Source of the DNA: Molossus alvarezi | Taxonomy: Eukaryota > Chordata > Mammalia > Chiroptera > Molossidae | Direction: 5' to 3' | Assembly: GCA_037176705.1 (NCBI GenBank) | Contig: CM073886.1 | Location: 125,890,001-125,954,000, forward strand | DNA: 64,000 nt | Shown here: piece by piece, positions 52,733 to 63,769 of the stretch | Layout: every line of letters starts with the position of its first letter | Numbering within the stretch: the first letter of the stretch is position 1 | The notes under the pieces: model-generated | The model's input: the letters and a program-made list of their open reading frames with translations, nothing else | The model's database searches: none | What the model was told of the DNA's origin: nothing | Made by a program: the position numbers and the translations under genes

Positions 52733-53617
52733 TTACAGCAGTCCTTTTAACATTTCTTGCAGTGCTGGTTTGGTGCTAATGTATTCCCTTAGCCTTTTTT
52801 TGTCTGGGAAGCTCTTTATTTGACCTTGTATTTTGAATGATAGTCTTGCTGGGTAGAGTAGTCTTGGATTCAGATTCTTGTTTTTCATGACTTTGATTAC
52901 TTCATGCCATTCCCTTCTGGCCTGTAGTGTTTCTTGTGAGAAGTCAGCTGAGAGCCTTATGGGGTTTCCTTTGTAGGTAACCTGTTGCTTATCTCTTGCT
53001 GCTTTTAGGATTCTCTCTTTGTCTTTAATTTGTGGCATTTTAATTACTATGTGTCTTGGTGTGGGCCTGTTTGGGTTCTTCTTACTTGGGACTCTCTGTG
53101 CTTCTTGAACTTGAATGCCTTCTTCCTTCACCAAATTAGGGAAGTTTTCTCTCACTATTTTTTTAAATATATTCTCTATCCCTTGCTCATTTTCTTCTTT
53201 TTCGGGGACTCCTATGATGCGAATATTATTACGTTTCCAGTTGTCCCACAGTTTTCTTAAGCTGTCTTCTTGTTTTTTAATAGTTTTTTCCTTTTGTTTT
53301 TCTGATTGGTTGATTTTTTCTACCCTGTCTTCTAATTCACTGATCCGATCCTCAGCTTCCTCTACTCTGCTTTTTAAACCTTCCAATGTGTTTTTCATTT
53401 CTGATATGTCATTTTTTATCACTTCTTGATGGTTTTTAATTTCCAGTTGGCTTATTTTCAGTGTCTCTATGTCCTTACTCATGCTCTTCACCTTCCTCAA
53501 GATCATGGCTCTGAATTCTAGCTCTGTTAACATGCCTAATTATTGCTCTACATTGATTTCATCTTCAGTGGAGGTCTCTTGCTCTTTCATTTGGCTTCTG
53601 TTTCTGTGTTTCACCAT
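52733..53617 (-). pseudogene. L1 ORF1 protein, one premature stop
   Basis: Trimeric RNA-binding chaperone of L1. From the first ATG at 53617 there is a TAA at codon 26. From the Met at 53533 onward 266 codons stay open to the normal end. A long coiled coil (LEGLKSRVEEAEDRISELED and neighbours) precedes the RRM-like domain (LWDNWKRNNIRIIGVPEKEE) and the C-terminal domain (RPTPRHIVIKMPQIKDKERI, RLSADFSQETLQARREWHEV). This is far better preserved than the ORF1 relict at 7238-8155. Confidence 0.93.
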
Positions 53618-54548
53618 TTTGGCTATCACTGTGGGCTTTGGAGCCTGTCAAGTTTTCCCTGTGGGTGTTGGTGTTCTGCTGTTTGTGGGTCCCTCTCCTA
53701 TGTTTAGATAAGCGAGGGAGGACCCATGTTAAACACCACTGTCAAGTCTTACTTTCCTGGTTAATGTTGCCAGCCCAGGAAAGGTACTGTTATCCTCTAG
53801 CTTTTTGCCTGGAGGCTAGCAGTCGAGGTTACTTGATGAGTTCTGGGTTGTCAGTTGATTGAAAAACTCCCTCAGATGCTCAGCACAAGGGGCTTTCAGG
53901 AGGGTGGGGCAGATGCTGGTTTTTAATGAGCTTCAATTAGCACTTCAATGGCCCACAGGGTGGGGTTGGATCTCCGAGGGAGGGGCTGCTGCCTCTCCTC
54001 AGAGCCCTGGGAAGGAGCAATGTGGCCACCGTCCTGAGTGGCTGCACTCAGCAAAGCGCCCTCCAAACCCCGAGTGTCCCGACACAGTTCCAGTCCAGTC
54101 CGCCCTCCCTCTGCCGGAGCCCAAGGTGAGTGGCTGTGGCTGTTTCAGCCTCTGTCCCGGCTGCGCTGTGGAGCCGCCTGGGAGTGTGACCCACGGGCGC
54201 CGCTCCCAGCTAAGGCCGCTGCCGAGCTGCCGACCGTGGGCTCCCAGCCCCGTCTCGCACCTTCGCAAGCCTACCGGGATGGAGTCAGTGTCCCTCGTTG
54301 TATGGTCCTGGCAAGCTGCTTTTCTGTTGCTTTTTCCCGTCGATTTGTCTGTGTTATAGTTGTAATTCCAGTTTGGTCCTGGGAGAAGGTCTGTGCAGCT
54401 CCGTTCACTCCGCCGCCATTTTTTGAGCCTCTGCTAGTAGTTTTGTAAGATTTTGTTACTGCCTCAGGCTTTGAACTGGTGGGTAGGAATTGCTATGGAC
54501 CAAGCTCTAGATGCTTATTATAAGATAGATTTAAGGCAGCTTCATTTA

Positions 54549-54740
54549 TTTATTTAAAAATATTTGTGTTGATTTTTAGAGAGAGGAGAGAAAGAGAAAC
54601 ATTGATTTGAAAGCAAAACCTCAATCAGCTGCCTCCTGGGGTTATAAACTCGATCCCCAGTAGGGGGCATGAAGGAGGCAGCCAATGGATGTTGCTATTT
54701 CTCCCTTTCTTTCTCTCTAAAAAAAATAATAAAAACATTT
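54549..54740. mobile_element. Head-to-head pair of half Ves SINEs
   Basis: The left part (54549-54640) is the 3' half of a SINE in antisense ('ttgatttttagagagagg...aatcagctgcctcctg'). The right part (54641-54740) is the 3' half of a SINE in sense ('ctcgatccccagtagggggcatgaaggaggcagcc', CT stretch, A tail). The two heads are missing at the junction. Confidence 0.75.
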
Positions 54741-54770
54741 TTAAAAAATTATTTCTGTCTTTGTACTGTC

Positions 54771-54989
54771 TTTATTTATTTATTTTTTTAATCCTCACCC
54801 GAGAATGTTTTTCCACCCATCTTCAGACAGAGTGAGAGGGAGACACATCAATTGGTTGCCTCCCATATGACCCGGACCAGGGCTGGGGACCGAACCGCAA
54901 CTGAGCTATGTGCCCTTGACCGAAATCGAACCCACAACTCTTTGTTCTGTAGGCTGATGCTCGAACCGCTGAGCTAAACCAGCAGGGGC
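54771..54989 (-). mobile_element. Ves SINE
   Basis: Minus-strand copy with the tail palindrome TCCTCACCCGAGAA near 54793-54806. The head GCCCCTGCTGGTTTAGCTCA is at 54989. The CT stretch is shortened. Confidence 0.92.
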
Positions 54990-55420
54990 AAGTGTTTTTA
55001 TTCTTTATTTGGTGAGATACCATTGTTATATTTTCCCTTAGCTCTTTAGATACTGGTTCATTTTGTTCTTTGAACATCTTTCAGATAACTGATTTAAAGC
55101 CTTTGCATAGTAGCTGCGTTGCCTGGACTTCCTCAGGGATAGTGGAGATGGACTGACTGCTTTGACTCCCCTTTGTTTGGACTATACTTTCCCTTTCTTT
55201 GTATGTATCATAATCTTTTGTTGGAAACTAGACATTCTAAATCAAATAATGTCGTCGTGACTCTGGAAATCGGATGTCTTCTTAGGGCTTGTTTTTCCTG
55301 CTGTTTGCTTGCTAGCTGGTTTTCCTGAACTAGTTGGATCAAGTCTGTATTTTGTGATGGGTGGTCTGCTTGGTTAGCTTAATGCTCAGGTAATAACTGC
55401 ACAGAGATGTCCTTAAATGC

Positions 55421-55478
55421 TTTTGTCTATGTAAAACAACGTCCAAACCTTTTGTCTATGTAAAACAACGTCCAAACC
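55421..55478 (+). repeat. Perfect 29-bp tandem duplication
   Basis: The unit starting ttttgtctatgtaaaacaac occurs at 55421-55449 and again, without change, at 55450-55478. Confidence 0.97.
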
Positions 55479-55603
55479 TGTAGGGAATTTTTATAGAAGT
55501 TAATTTGAACCAAACTGATGACATATGCCAGAGAGCGAGATCTCAAATGCTCCAGAAAATAACAGTTTTGCAGCTTCTTTTATGCATTTAAAATTAAGGA
55601 GAG

Positions 55604-55826
55604 CCCGGCCAGTGTGGCTCAGTGGTTGAGCGTCGACCCATGCACCAAAAGGTTGCTGGTTTCATTCCTGGTCAGGGTACATGCCCAGGCTGTGGGCCTG
55701 GTTCCCAGTAGGGGGTATGCAGGAAGTGGCCAGTGGATGTTCTCTCTCATCGATGTTTCTGTCTCTCTCTCTCTCCTTCTCCCTTCCTCTCTCTAAAATC
55801 AATAAAGAAAAAAAAAATTTTTTTTT
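55604..55826 (+). mobile_element. Ves SINE with perfect 12-bp duplication
   Basis: The head CCCGGCCAGTGTGGCTCAGT ends in a CTAAAATCAATAAAG tail with A and T runs. The target duplication aattaaggagag is at 55592-55603 and 55827-55838. Confidence 0.95.
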
Positions 55827-56223
55827 AATTAAGGAGAGAAGGAAAAACACATGGAGGTGGGGATTGGATCACAGGATAGTTAAAAGATTATGTGCTCATT
55901 TAAGGGTGATCATTTCAAAGGTATATTAACCCAGATGCACAGAAACAATGGACAGGGCTTGCTCAAGGCAAAGATAAATCTTTTACTAAAAAGTTATATG
56001 CCTTGGACATGACTATCCATCATGACCTGCCCAGTTAGGAATTTATGATCAATTCACCTGTGAGGTTACTTTCCACAGAACCCCTTTTTTTCATCCACAT
56101 TTTGAACCAGTAAATCTCATCTTTGCCTGGAAACTGTGTGTGTGTGTGCTGAGCACACTTCAGTGCTCCAGCATGCCATTTATGCCGCTGTGTTCGCCTT
56201 AACTTTCTGTTCATGCATCAAGG

Positions 56224-56355
56224 GGCTGCCTCCTAGACGCCGCCTACTGGGGATTGAGCCAGAAACCTGGGCATGTGCCCTGACCGAGAATCAAACCAGC
56301 AACCTCCCGGAGCATGGGACAACACTCAACCAACTGAGCCACACTGGCCAGGCTG
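56224..56355 (-). mobile_element. Ves SINE, head half only
   Basis: Minus-strand fragment: the head GCCTGGCCAGTGTGGCTCAG is at 56354. It breaks off at 'ggctgcctcctag', with the CT stretch and tail lost. The flanks 55839-56223 and 56356-56555 hold nothing recognised. Confidence 0.85.
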
Positions 56356-56552
56356 AACTTACTTTTTAAAATTAAACTTTTAATTTTAGGTAACTATAGA
56401 TTCACTTGTGGTTGTAAGAAATAGTGCCGAGAGATCCTATTGTCCCCTTCCCCAGTTTCCCCACTGGAACACCTTACAAAGCTATAGTGTGAAATCACAA
56501 CCAGGAAACTGACCCATGGACTTTTTTCAGATTTCACCAGTTTTACATGTGC

Positions 56553-56555
<3 letters not shown>

Positions 56556-56592
<37 letters not shown>

Positions 56593-56600
56593 GTGTTGTG
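56556..56600. repeat. (TG)n microsatellite
   Basis: About 18 TG units (56556-56590) followed by imperfect ttgtgttgtg. Confidence 0.97.
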
Positions 56601-56931
56601 TTTAGTTCTATGGGATTTTATCATGTGGGTTCTCGCATCCAGCACCACAGTCAAGATAACTATTCCACTGCGTGTTGCTCTTTTATAACCAGGGCCACCC
56701 ACCTCCCTCCACCAACACTCCCTCATCCCTAACCTCTAGTGACCATTAAACCAGTACTCTGTTCTCCTTCAAGTCTAATAGTTTGAGTGGGATGGACCCA
56801 CCAGCTCCAAGTGGTGGGCTCAGGGATAAGCATATGATCAAATTCAGGTGAACGAGTGTCAGGCTCTTCGATTTGGTTCCGGCTGTTTGAGAAGAAGAGG
56901 CTGTTTTCTGACAATTTCTAATTGTGAGGTT

Positions 56932-56963
56932 GGAAGCCCAGTGTGCTGGAAGCCCAGTGTGCT
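56932..56963 (+). repeat. 16-bp tandem duplication
   Basis: ggaagcccagtgtgct occurs twice in a row at 56932-56947 and 56948-56963. Confidence 0.93.
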
Positions 56964-57136
56964 GGCTGCCCCGTATCACCCTTGGGTCAGCCTGTTTGAG
57001 AATGAAGCAACCCAGAAGCAGGGGAAAAGGCAGTTCTGAGAAGCCTTGTTCTCATGACTTTATTTTGGTCTTAGTTTTGTAGTTACATCAGCCAGCAAAT
57101 TCCATACATATATATATATTTAGCTTAAGTTATTTT

Positions 57137-57353
57137 TTAAATTTTTTTTCCCTTTTTTGATTTTACAGAGAAAGGAAGGGAGGGGGAGAGAGAGATAGAA
57201 ACATCCATGAGAGAGAACATCGATTGGCCGCCTCCTGCATGCCCCCCACTGGGGATCAGGCCCACACCTGGGCATGTGCCCTGATCGGGAATCGAACTGG
57301 CGACCTCTTGGTGCATGGGTGGACACTCAACTACTGAGCCACACTGGCCGGAC
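57137..57353 (-). mobile_element. Ves SINE ('GTGGCTCAGTAG' class)
   Basis: Minus-strand copy: the head GTCCGGCCAGTGTGGCTCAG is near 57353. The target duplication tagcttaag(t/c)tatttt is at 57121-57136 and 57354-57369 with one mismatch. Confidence 0.94.
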
Positions 57354-57369
57354 TAGCTTAAGCTATTTT

Positions 57370-58937
57370 AGGTCTAGTTTCCCATCTAGCACAACAAAAG
57401 AGCCCCAGATGATTGTGGCAGAGATGGCCAATATCCATTCTTGTTTCCTTCCAGACCAGTAAAACTGTGCTAACCAGCTGTTTAGCACTGAGAGCCTATG
57501 TGTTGTGAAAGCCCTTAGTTCTGGGAAAACCGGGACAGTTTGTCACCCTGGGAGGCACATGGCTGCTGGAATAAAGCCTACATTTTCCAGCCTTTTATAT
57601 ATAGCCTGGCACGCCTTGTGATTCAGTCCTGACTAGCGGAATGTAAGTGGAAGTGCTTAGCGCTGCTTCCAGGAAACCTACATGTAGGAGAGAACATGAC
57701 CTCTCTTTCTTCCTTTCCACTGGCTGGAATATGGGGTCTAGGCTTCCATCAGTCATCTGAGGTTAAGGGGAAACCTTGGCAATGGAACCAGTTATGGGTT
57801 AGTCTGGCTCCCTGCCATCCTGGCGTGCAGTACAATTGTGGATGGACCGCCTCCAGACTTCTTGAATCTGAGAGAGAAATGAGCACCTATTTTGTTTAAA
57901 CCTCAGGTTTTGTTTGTTTTTCTGTAACTCACGGTTTAATCTAATCCAAATTCACTGATCTGTGTTTAACTGAAAAAAAAAAAACAACCCTTTTTAACTT
58001 GTGTTTACCTTTTCAAAACATCACCTGCTTTGAGTTCACTTTCCAAACTCAACTCTCTAATATAGTCACAATTTCAATATGAGAAAAATGCTCTTTGTTA
58101 TAAATATAAGTCATCAATTTTGGGGTTATCAGTGGAGATAACAGAGGTAATGGGACTTATGTATGACATGTCAGTAATAGATGTTTTTGCTTGCCATCCA
58201 CTCCTCCACCTGTTAACAGAACCCCAATTTTGTACAGAATTCCATTTCCACCCTTTTTCAACACACTCCACACAGGTTCGGAAATAGAACTTGTTATGGT
58301 CAACCTGGATAGGCTATAGTGTTTGGTCATCTAAGAAAGTACTGACCGTGTGTGTGTGTGGGTGTGTGTTTATAAAATCACCCAATTGCTTCTGTTCCTC
58401 TGAAGAATCCTGCCTGGTTCAGATTTGATCATTATAAGGACAATTCTGACCCTGTGTTAGTCATTGGTTTTGGACCAAGCGACCTAGATTAAACCAGCGT
58501 TTGATGTAGAATTCTGGAGAAGTTCTTATAATTCCATGAGAGCTTCCGGTACTAACCGGCTCTTGGGTCCTCTCACAGTAGTGTCCTTGGCCACGAGGCC
58601 TGGGAAGGCTGCAGCCCTTTGACTGGCAGGCCGAGGACAAAGCCAGCGCAGAGCCAGGGGACTTCCAGAGCAACGCAGCTGGGGCTGCTGGTTCACGCCA
58701 GCCCCGAAGCCTGTCGTACCTCTGGGATTTGTTTTCCAAAACATGTTCTTCTGCACTGTTTAAATTGTAATTTTCTGACTACAGCCAAAATTTAAGTTGC
58801 AACTAAAATAATCCCACCGAATACAGAACTTCTCCTTAAGACAGAGTGTGTAAACTGATCTATTGAAATTCATATTTTGTGTGGATTTGGTTTTAAAATG
58901 TTTGCTTATTAGGGATTTAAAAATGGTAATACTATAT
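57370..58937. other. Intergenic, unassigned
   Basis: No gene. The GC-richer patch at 58.55-58.72 kb has few CpG and no exon signature. A short (TG)n lies at about 58350-58368. Confidence 0.4.
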
Positions 58938-59168
58938 CCCTGGCCAGTTTGGCTCAGCGGTGAGAGCATCCGTCCTCGGACCAAAGAGTCACGGGTTCGA
59001 TTCTAGTCAAGGGCTTGTACCTCAGTTGCAGGTTGGTCCCCGGCCCTGGTCGGGGTCATGCGGGAGGCAACCAATAGATGTGTCTCTCTCACAGCGATGT
59101 TTCTCTCTCACTTTCTCTCTTCCCCCTCACTCTTCTGAAAATAAAAAAATGAATAAATAAATAAAATA
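58938..59168 (+). mobile_element. Ves SINE
   Basis: The head CCCTGGCCAGTTTGGCTCAG starts at 58939. It has a full body and an (AAATA)n tail. The flanks share 'ggtaata'. The stretch after it (59169-59829) has no recognised feature. Confidence 0.92.
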
Positions 59169-59829
59169 AAAGTGGTAATATAAATCAAAGCGTAGCGTGT
59201 AATGGGTTCTTTGCAAGTTAACTAGTCATTATTTGTAATATTTTCAATGAGTTCTGTTAATTTGTATTGGAATCATTGAGTTTTGTGAGGTTCCAGTGAT
59301 TAACAATATACTCTGTCTTTAAATGTCACGTCCCCAGCAAAACACAGAATGTGGAAATTAGCTGGTGTTGCAGCAATAGTGCCTGCTTATTAGAATTCGT
59401 TTATTTGGCAGAAACATCTTGCAGGCTATATGGATACTATGTAAATGCTAAAGGAAGTAGTAAAACAGGGCTGCCCATGGAATAGGGAAAATGATAGATT
59501 GGGGAGGGGAGGAGGAGAAATAGTTTCTTGCAAGATGAAATGACACCAAGAAAACCTAAATGGCACAACAGTCTTTCTGTTCTGTTCCTGAAAGAATTAT
59601 AGAGCTCAAACTATACAGTTAAGTTCTTATTATTTGAGCCCTCTAACCATCTTGCTTTAATTTTTCAAGCCTTTTCCACACATAACAGCTCTTAATTACC
59701 ATCCTGCCTATAGGGCATCAGTCTCTCTTCTCTGTCTCTCTCTCCAACTTTAAAACTCAAAAATTGAATTGCCAATTGCTTCTCTGGATGAATGTAAAAA
59801 GTCACATTAGATAGAGGTTTTGTTCAGCT

Positions 59830-60045
59830 TGGGTTTACATCAAGACCACCAGAAATCAGTAATTCTAAATTCTTGTCTCCCTCACCAGTCAGTTCCTCCC
59901 CAGATTCCCGAGTCAGTAAATGTCACTGCCTTCGGCCAAGTAGCTCTTGATAGAAACCTGGAAGTCATTCTTGCTACTGCTTTCTCCTCCCACTCACATC
60001 TAATCCTGTCACCAAATGCCTATGAGGAGACAGAGGCAGGTAGGC
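59830..60045 (+). mobile_element. L2 LINE, reverse transcriptase remnant (left part)
   Basis: 'cttgatagaaacctggaagtcattcttgctactgctttctcc' translates as LDRNLEVILATAFSSHSH, the decayed RNLGVILDSSLS motif at the end of the CR1/L2 reverse transcriptase. It is preceded by 'ccagattcccgagtcagtaaatgtcactgcc', also typical of L2. Sense on plus. Confidence 0.65.
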
Positions 60046-60789
60046 AGTGAGGGGTGGGACCACGGGACGGGAAGGATGAGACACACGGAAAGTCTGAGAT
60101 GACTTGGAGCTCAGCCCACAGGCAGGCAATCCAGTACACTCTACAGATCTCAAAATAAAACTAAAACCAGCAAGGCAGATTCTGCCCCCAAGGCCAGAAA
60201 CTTCCAGCCCCCATTTATAGAAATGCAAATTTGAAGCACCTGCAAGAAACACCAGTTACACAACAAAAAACCCCAGAAAGGCTGGTTTCAAGCAAGACAC
60301 AGGATTGCTGAATGAGTTCTGCTGGGAAACTGTATAGGACTGTGTTCCTATTGCAGAAAGCCAGGTTACAAAGATTATGAGAAATCAAGGTTGGATTTGG
60401 GGACGAAACCAAAAGGAACCATAGGGTGGCTCCAAGGGCATTTCCCCTTCTCCTCACTAACAGCCTGGGAGAAGTTGAAATTGTCAACTAAGGCTCCCAC
60501 GGACAACCTAGGGCTAAACCCAGTCATCTGGGAAACACAAGCTTTAAAATGTATGGATGCTGCTAAGCAGAATTCCTTGAAAGAACCATTCAGGGGCTAG
60601 CAAAGCATTTATCTACCCATAGACAACAGAGCCCCATGGGCAACCCACTTAGGTCCCCTCCCTGTAGCGGGAGTCTGTCTCCCTCTCAAATAAACTTTCC
60701 TGTTGCTTACCCTTTGTCAGTGAACTCAGTCTTCGAATTTGTGAGGCAGTGAACCCAAACACTGCCACTTGGTTTCACTATTGGTTCAA
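60046..60789 (+). mobile_element. Candidate solo LTR inserted in L2
   Basis: About 740 bp separate two parts of one L2 copy. Near its right end are 'ctctcaaataaactttcctgttgc' (polyadenylation signal followed by a T/GT-rich region) and 'cagtcttcgaatttgtgaggcagtgaaccc', similar in order to the R-U5 end of gammaretrovirus-like LTRs. No coding region or matching second LTR is seen. The left border is uncertain and the family is not assigned. Confidence 0.4.
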
Positions 60790-61095
60790 CCCATATAGTG
60801 TCTCAAATTGATTCACTTCTCTCCATTTCCACTGTCCCCATTTTAGGATGAATTACTTTATTTCTCATCCAGATAATTAAATAGTCTTCCAACTGAACTA
60901 CCCACTTCTCTTCACATCTTTTCCATTCCATTGTCCTCTTGGCAGCCAGTGATGTCATTAAAATACTATTACATTACATTACTCCCTTGCTTAAAATACG
61001 TCAATAACTTCTTGTTCCACTTAAGGTGAAGACCACCATCTTTAACACTGCATCGGGGGCCCTGCCAGATCTGCCCCTACTAACGTAACTAATCT
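60790..61095 (+). mobile_element. L2 LINE (right part of the split copy)
   Basis: 'ttctctccatttccactgtccccattttaggatg', 'cagccagtgatgtcattaaaatac', 'attactcccttgcttaaaatacgtcaataacttc' and 'ggccctgccagatctgcccct' continue the L2 order that stops at about 60045. Confidence 0.6.
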
Positions 61096-61429
61096 CATGT
61101 TATGTTGTGTTCCTTTGGTTGCAAGCAACAGAAACTGACTTTGTTAGTTTCAGGATAAGGATACAGGAAGCTATCAAGTATCAAGGGAAGACTGAGCAAC
61201 CAGGACCTGTGCAGGTGAAGCAACCAGGTCCTCCCCCCCGGGAACCACAGCAGCAACCATGGATTTGCCTCTCTGGACTGCTGACATTTAATGTGATTAG
61301 TCTTGTCTCTGTGCTTCTCTCTTCTTCAGTGTTTCAAATGACCAGAAGAAAGAATCTGATTGGCTTGGCTTCTGTCAGATTTTTACCCTGAATCTATTAT
61401 CTACCCTTGGATCTGTCTCCACAAAGGCA
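61096..61429. repeat. Old interspersed repeat, family uncertain
   Basis: 'tttggttgcaagcaacagaaactgactttgttagtttcagg' is the start of a familiar mammalian repeat pattern (gttgcaagtaacagaaacc). I cannot name the family. Confidence 0.35.
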
Positions 61430-61545
61430 GGTCTGTTTTATTTACTACCATTTAGCCTTGCCAAGCATGGAGCAAGTGCTCATTAAATATTGAACTAATG
61501 ACCATGTAATTGAATAAATGAACTGGTCATGGCCAGAAGACAGGG
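61430..61545 (+). mobile_element. L2 LINE 3' end
   Basis: 'ttactaccatttagccttgccaagcatggagcaagtgctcattaaatattgaac' then 'ttgaataaatgaa' resembles the L2 3' terminus (tgcctggcacatagtaggtgctcaataaatg-ttgaatgaatgaa). Confidence 0.6.
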
Positions 61546-62339
61546 TCAGTTAATATGCACATGGCCAATGGGGGCTCACTTTGGGGTTTGGGGTTCATTT
61601 CCATGGTTGTGAGTGATTCACCTCAGGAGATAACCTGTGCTCTTCAGCCTCACCTTGCTCGACTTCCCCCCTTAACAGCAGCCTTTGGCCTTCTTTCATT
61701 CCTGGGAACTGCTAAGCTCTCCCCAAACTCAGTCTTTGCATATATGCCTGATGCGTTCTTATGCACTGTGCTCATTACAGATGTATTGCCTCTCAGCTCC
61801 CAATATTCTTTTATGCTTGTTTTGTGAAAATCTCTCTCTCTGGGTCCTTTAAATACTACATTTTTCCTTTGTCAGCAGGCAAAATGTTTAAGCTTTGTCA
61901 GTAGAGGGAACTAGAGGGACACTGCAGGAGGCAAAGGCCTTCCAGGTTCTGGTTTCCTTTCCTGGCAGCTCCTGCAGCTTGGGCAGCTTCCCTGGCACCC
62001 TCTGGACAGTTTTGTAGCCAGTGCCTCCCTCCTTATCACAGGCAGTTTTCCCCAGCACCCTGGAGATATAGATTTCTGGCAGGTTCCAGAGGGTGGAGTT
62101 CCAGCAAGTTCACTGCTGTTAGACTACAGTGGCTTCCCTGCCATCCAGCCCCCCTGGCCCTGGGCTTTCCTCCCACCCCACCCGCTCCGGATCTCTACCC
62201 CAGGGGCATGCCTTTTCTCGGCTGCTCCTCTGTTCTTCCTTCTTACCAGCCAATCCACGGCGAATCCAATCCCCCTATAGTTAATAATTCTTTGTATCAA
62301 ATTTCCCTGTTCCAATTCTTCTCTCCCCTGGTTGGACCC
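61546..62339. other. Intergenic, probably old repeat
   Basis: The stretch at about 61900-62350, ending 'ggttggaccccctgactgatacac', has the look of a known old mammalian repeat, but I cannot assign it. No gene. Confidence 0.4.
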
Positions 62340-62640
62340 CCTGACTGATACACACCCCCACTCTTCACCTGGCTAATTTTATTCATCCTTTAGGTGTTAT
62401 AATATCATTTCCTGATAGAAGCCTTCTCTGATACCTCAGATCAAATCATATCCCTTTCCTTTTTATGCATAGCAACTTCCACAATTTTAAAATTCCTCAT
62501 TTTTGTAAAATGCTTTTGTCTTCCCCCACTAGATAATATATTCTAGGAGGGTAGTGATCATGTTTATTTATTGCTATAATCCCAGTGCCTATCATAGTGC
62601 CAGACCCAACAATGGGTCATTAAATGAAAAGGGGAGTAAG
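62340..62640 (+). mobile_element. L2 LINE 3' end
   Basis: 'cctgatagaagccttctctgatacctcagatc', 'tttgtcttcccccactagataatatattctaggagggtagtgatcatgtttattta' and 'tcatagtgccagacccaacaatgggtcattaaatg' give the full L2 3' order. Confidence 0.7.
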
Positions 62641-63734
62641 TCTTTAATGAGGTCCTATTATATGTAAGTCGCTGGTGGCAATTAAAAAAAAATAGAACTC
62701 AATTCCTATTCACAGGGGGTTGGCAAATTTATGAGAAAATAAGACACATGCAAAAAACATAAAGCAGTAAAGAGAAGTTGCCAAAAGAATGACAAATTGT
62801 AAGTACTTCAGAGGCAGTCAATAATTTTATTTTAAAAAATATTTTGTTTTTTACAAATATCCTGAGAAATGAATTTCTTCTTAGATAATTGGATTTTATC
62901 CATTATGTACAAGTGGAGAGGAAAATGGAACAAATGAGATCAGTTTTTTTTATTTTACAAGATATTTTTGGGTAGGTTAATAATGAGTTATTAATTTCTC
63001 TCAGAGGTTTTTAAAATGTAGCATATTTTATTTTTTTTATTCATGTAGGTTTCCTAAGGTAAAAATAACTATAAAATTGGAGAAAATTACTCATATTTCT
63101 TCTTTTCTAGGACAGGGTTTCTCTAGCCTTAAGCACTTTCTTTAATATGCATTGGTGAGGGCTGGCTATTATTTATCTCCATGATGAGACAATCTTCTAC
63201 AGGTAGGTGGGTACTTTGACATAATCTTGGACCAATCACAGAATCATGTATTCTAGGGTTTGGAGTGTTTAATAGCATTCTGTCCAGTTTCTTCATCTGG
63301 AGATGAGGGGCTGGCTGTATTATATACTCTCAGATCCCTTTCAACTCTCTGAAGACATGCACACACTTGAGCCATCACTTGAACAATAATTCCTAGTGTC
63401 AAATGTACCCTGCTGAAAGCTCGTTGTTTAATTGTAAATATTATTTAAAATATACAGCAAAGTTTGTCATTTTGAGGTGTCAAATGCTTATTAGTTTTGA
63501 CTTTTAGCCCACATTGATTACATAATGCACCCTTCCTGGCCTGCAGCTTCCTGATTAAATAGTAATACACTGACAAGATAACATGGAACTGACGACACAG
63601 AATTAATACATGATCCCTGTCCCATATGTTTAGGGTGAACCAGAGGAAGAAACTGGTGTTACAAAGATTAGTTTAGAAAGGCATTGTGGTCAATCACTTA
63701 TAAATCACAATACATCATTTTCCTATTTTTAGTA

Positions 63735-63769
<35 letters not shown>

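Larger units (their letters stand above)
48338..54430 (-). mobile_element. Nearly full-length L1 LINE with nested SINE
   Basis: A 6.1 kb L1 on the minus strand (about 5.8 kb without the nested SINE). The A-tail and 3' UTR are at the left end, ORF2 spans 48594-52687 and ORF1 52733-53617. A GC-rich 5' UTR extends to about 54.43 kb, where the minus strand reads AAAAAATGGCGGCGG, a YY1 core as found at L1 5' ends. The ORFs are 45 nt apart. Both are broken, so the copy is dead. It lies 16.7 kb upstream of OXCT1 in the same orientation. No target duplication could be identified at its ends by eye. Confidence 0.95.

Noticed and set aside
53859..54448. 136-166 codon frames on plus in a GC-rich patch
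   Set aside because: This is the L1 5' UTR in antisense; no conserved protein is visible.
58550..58740. GC-rich patch as a second promoter
   Set aside because: CpG are few, it is short, and no exon or first-intron donor with coding potential adjoins it.
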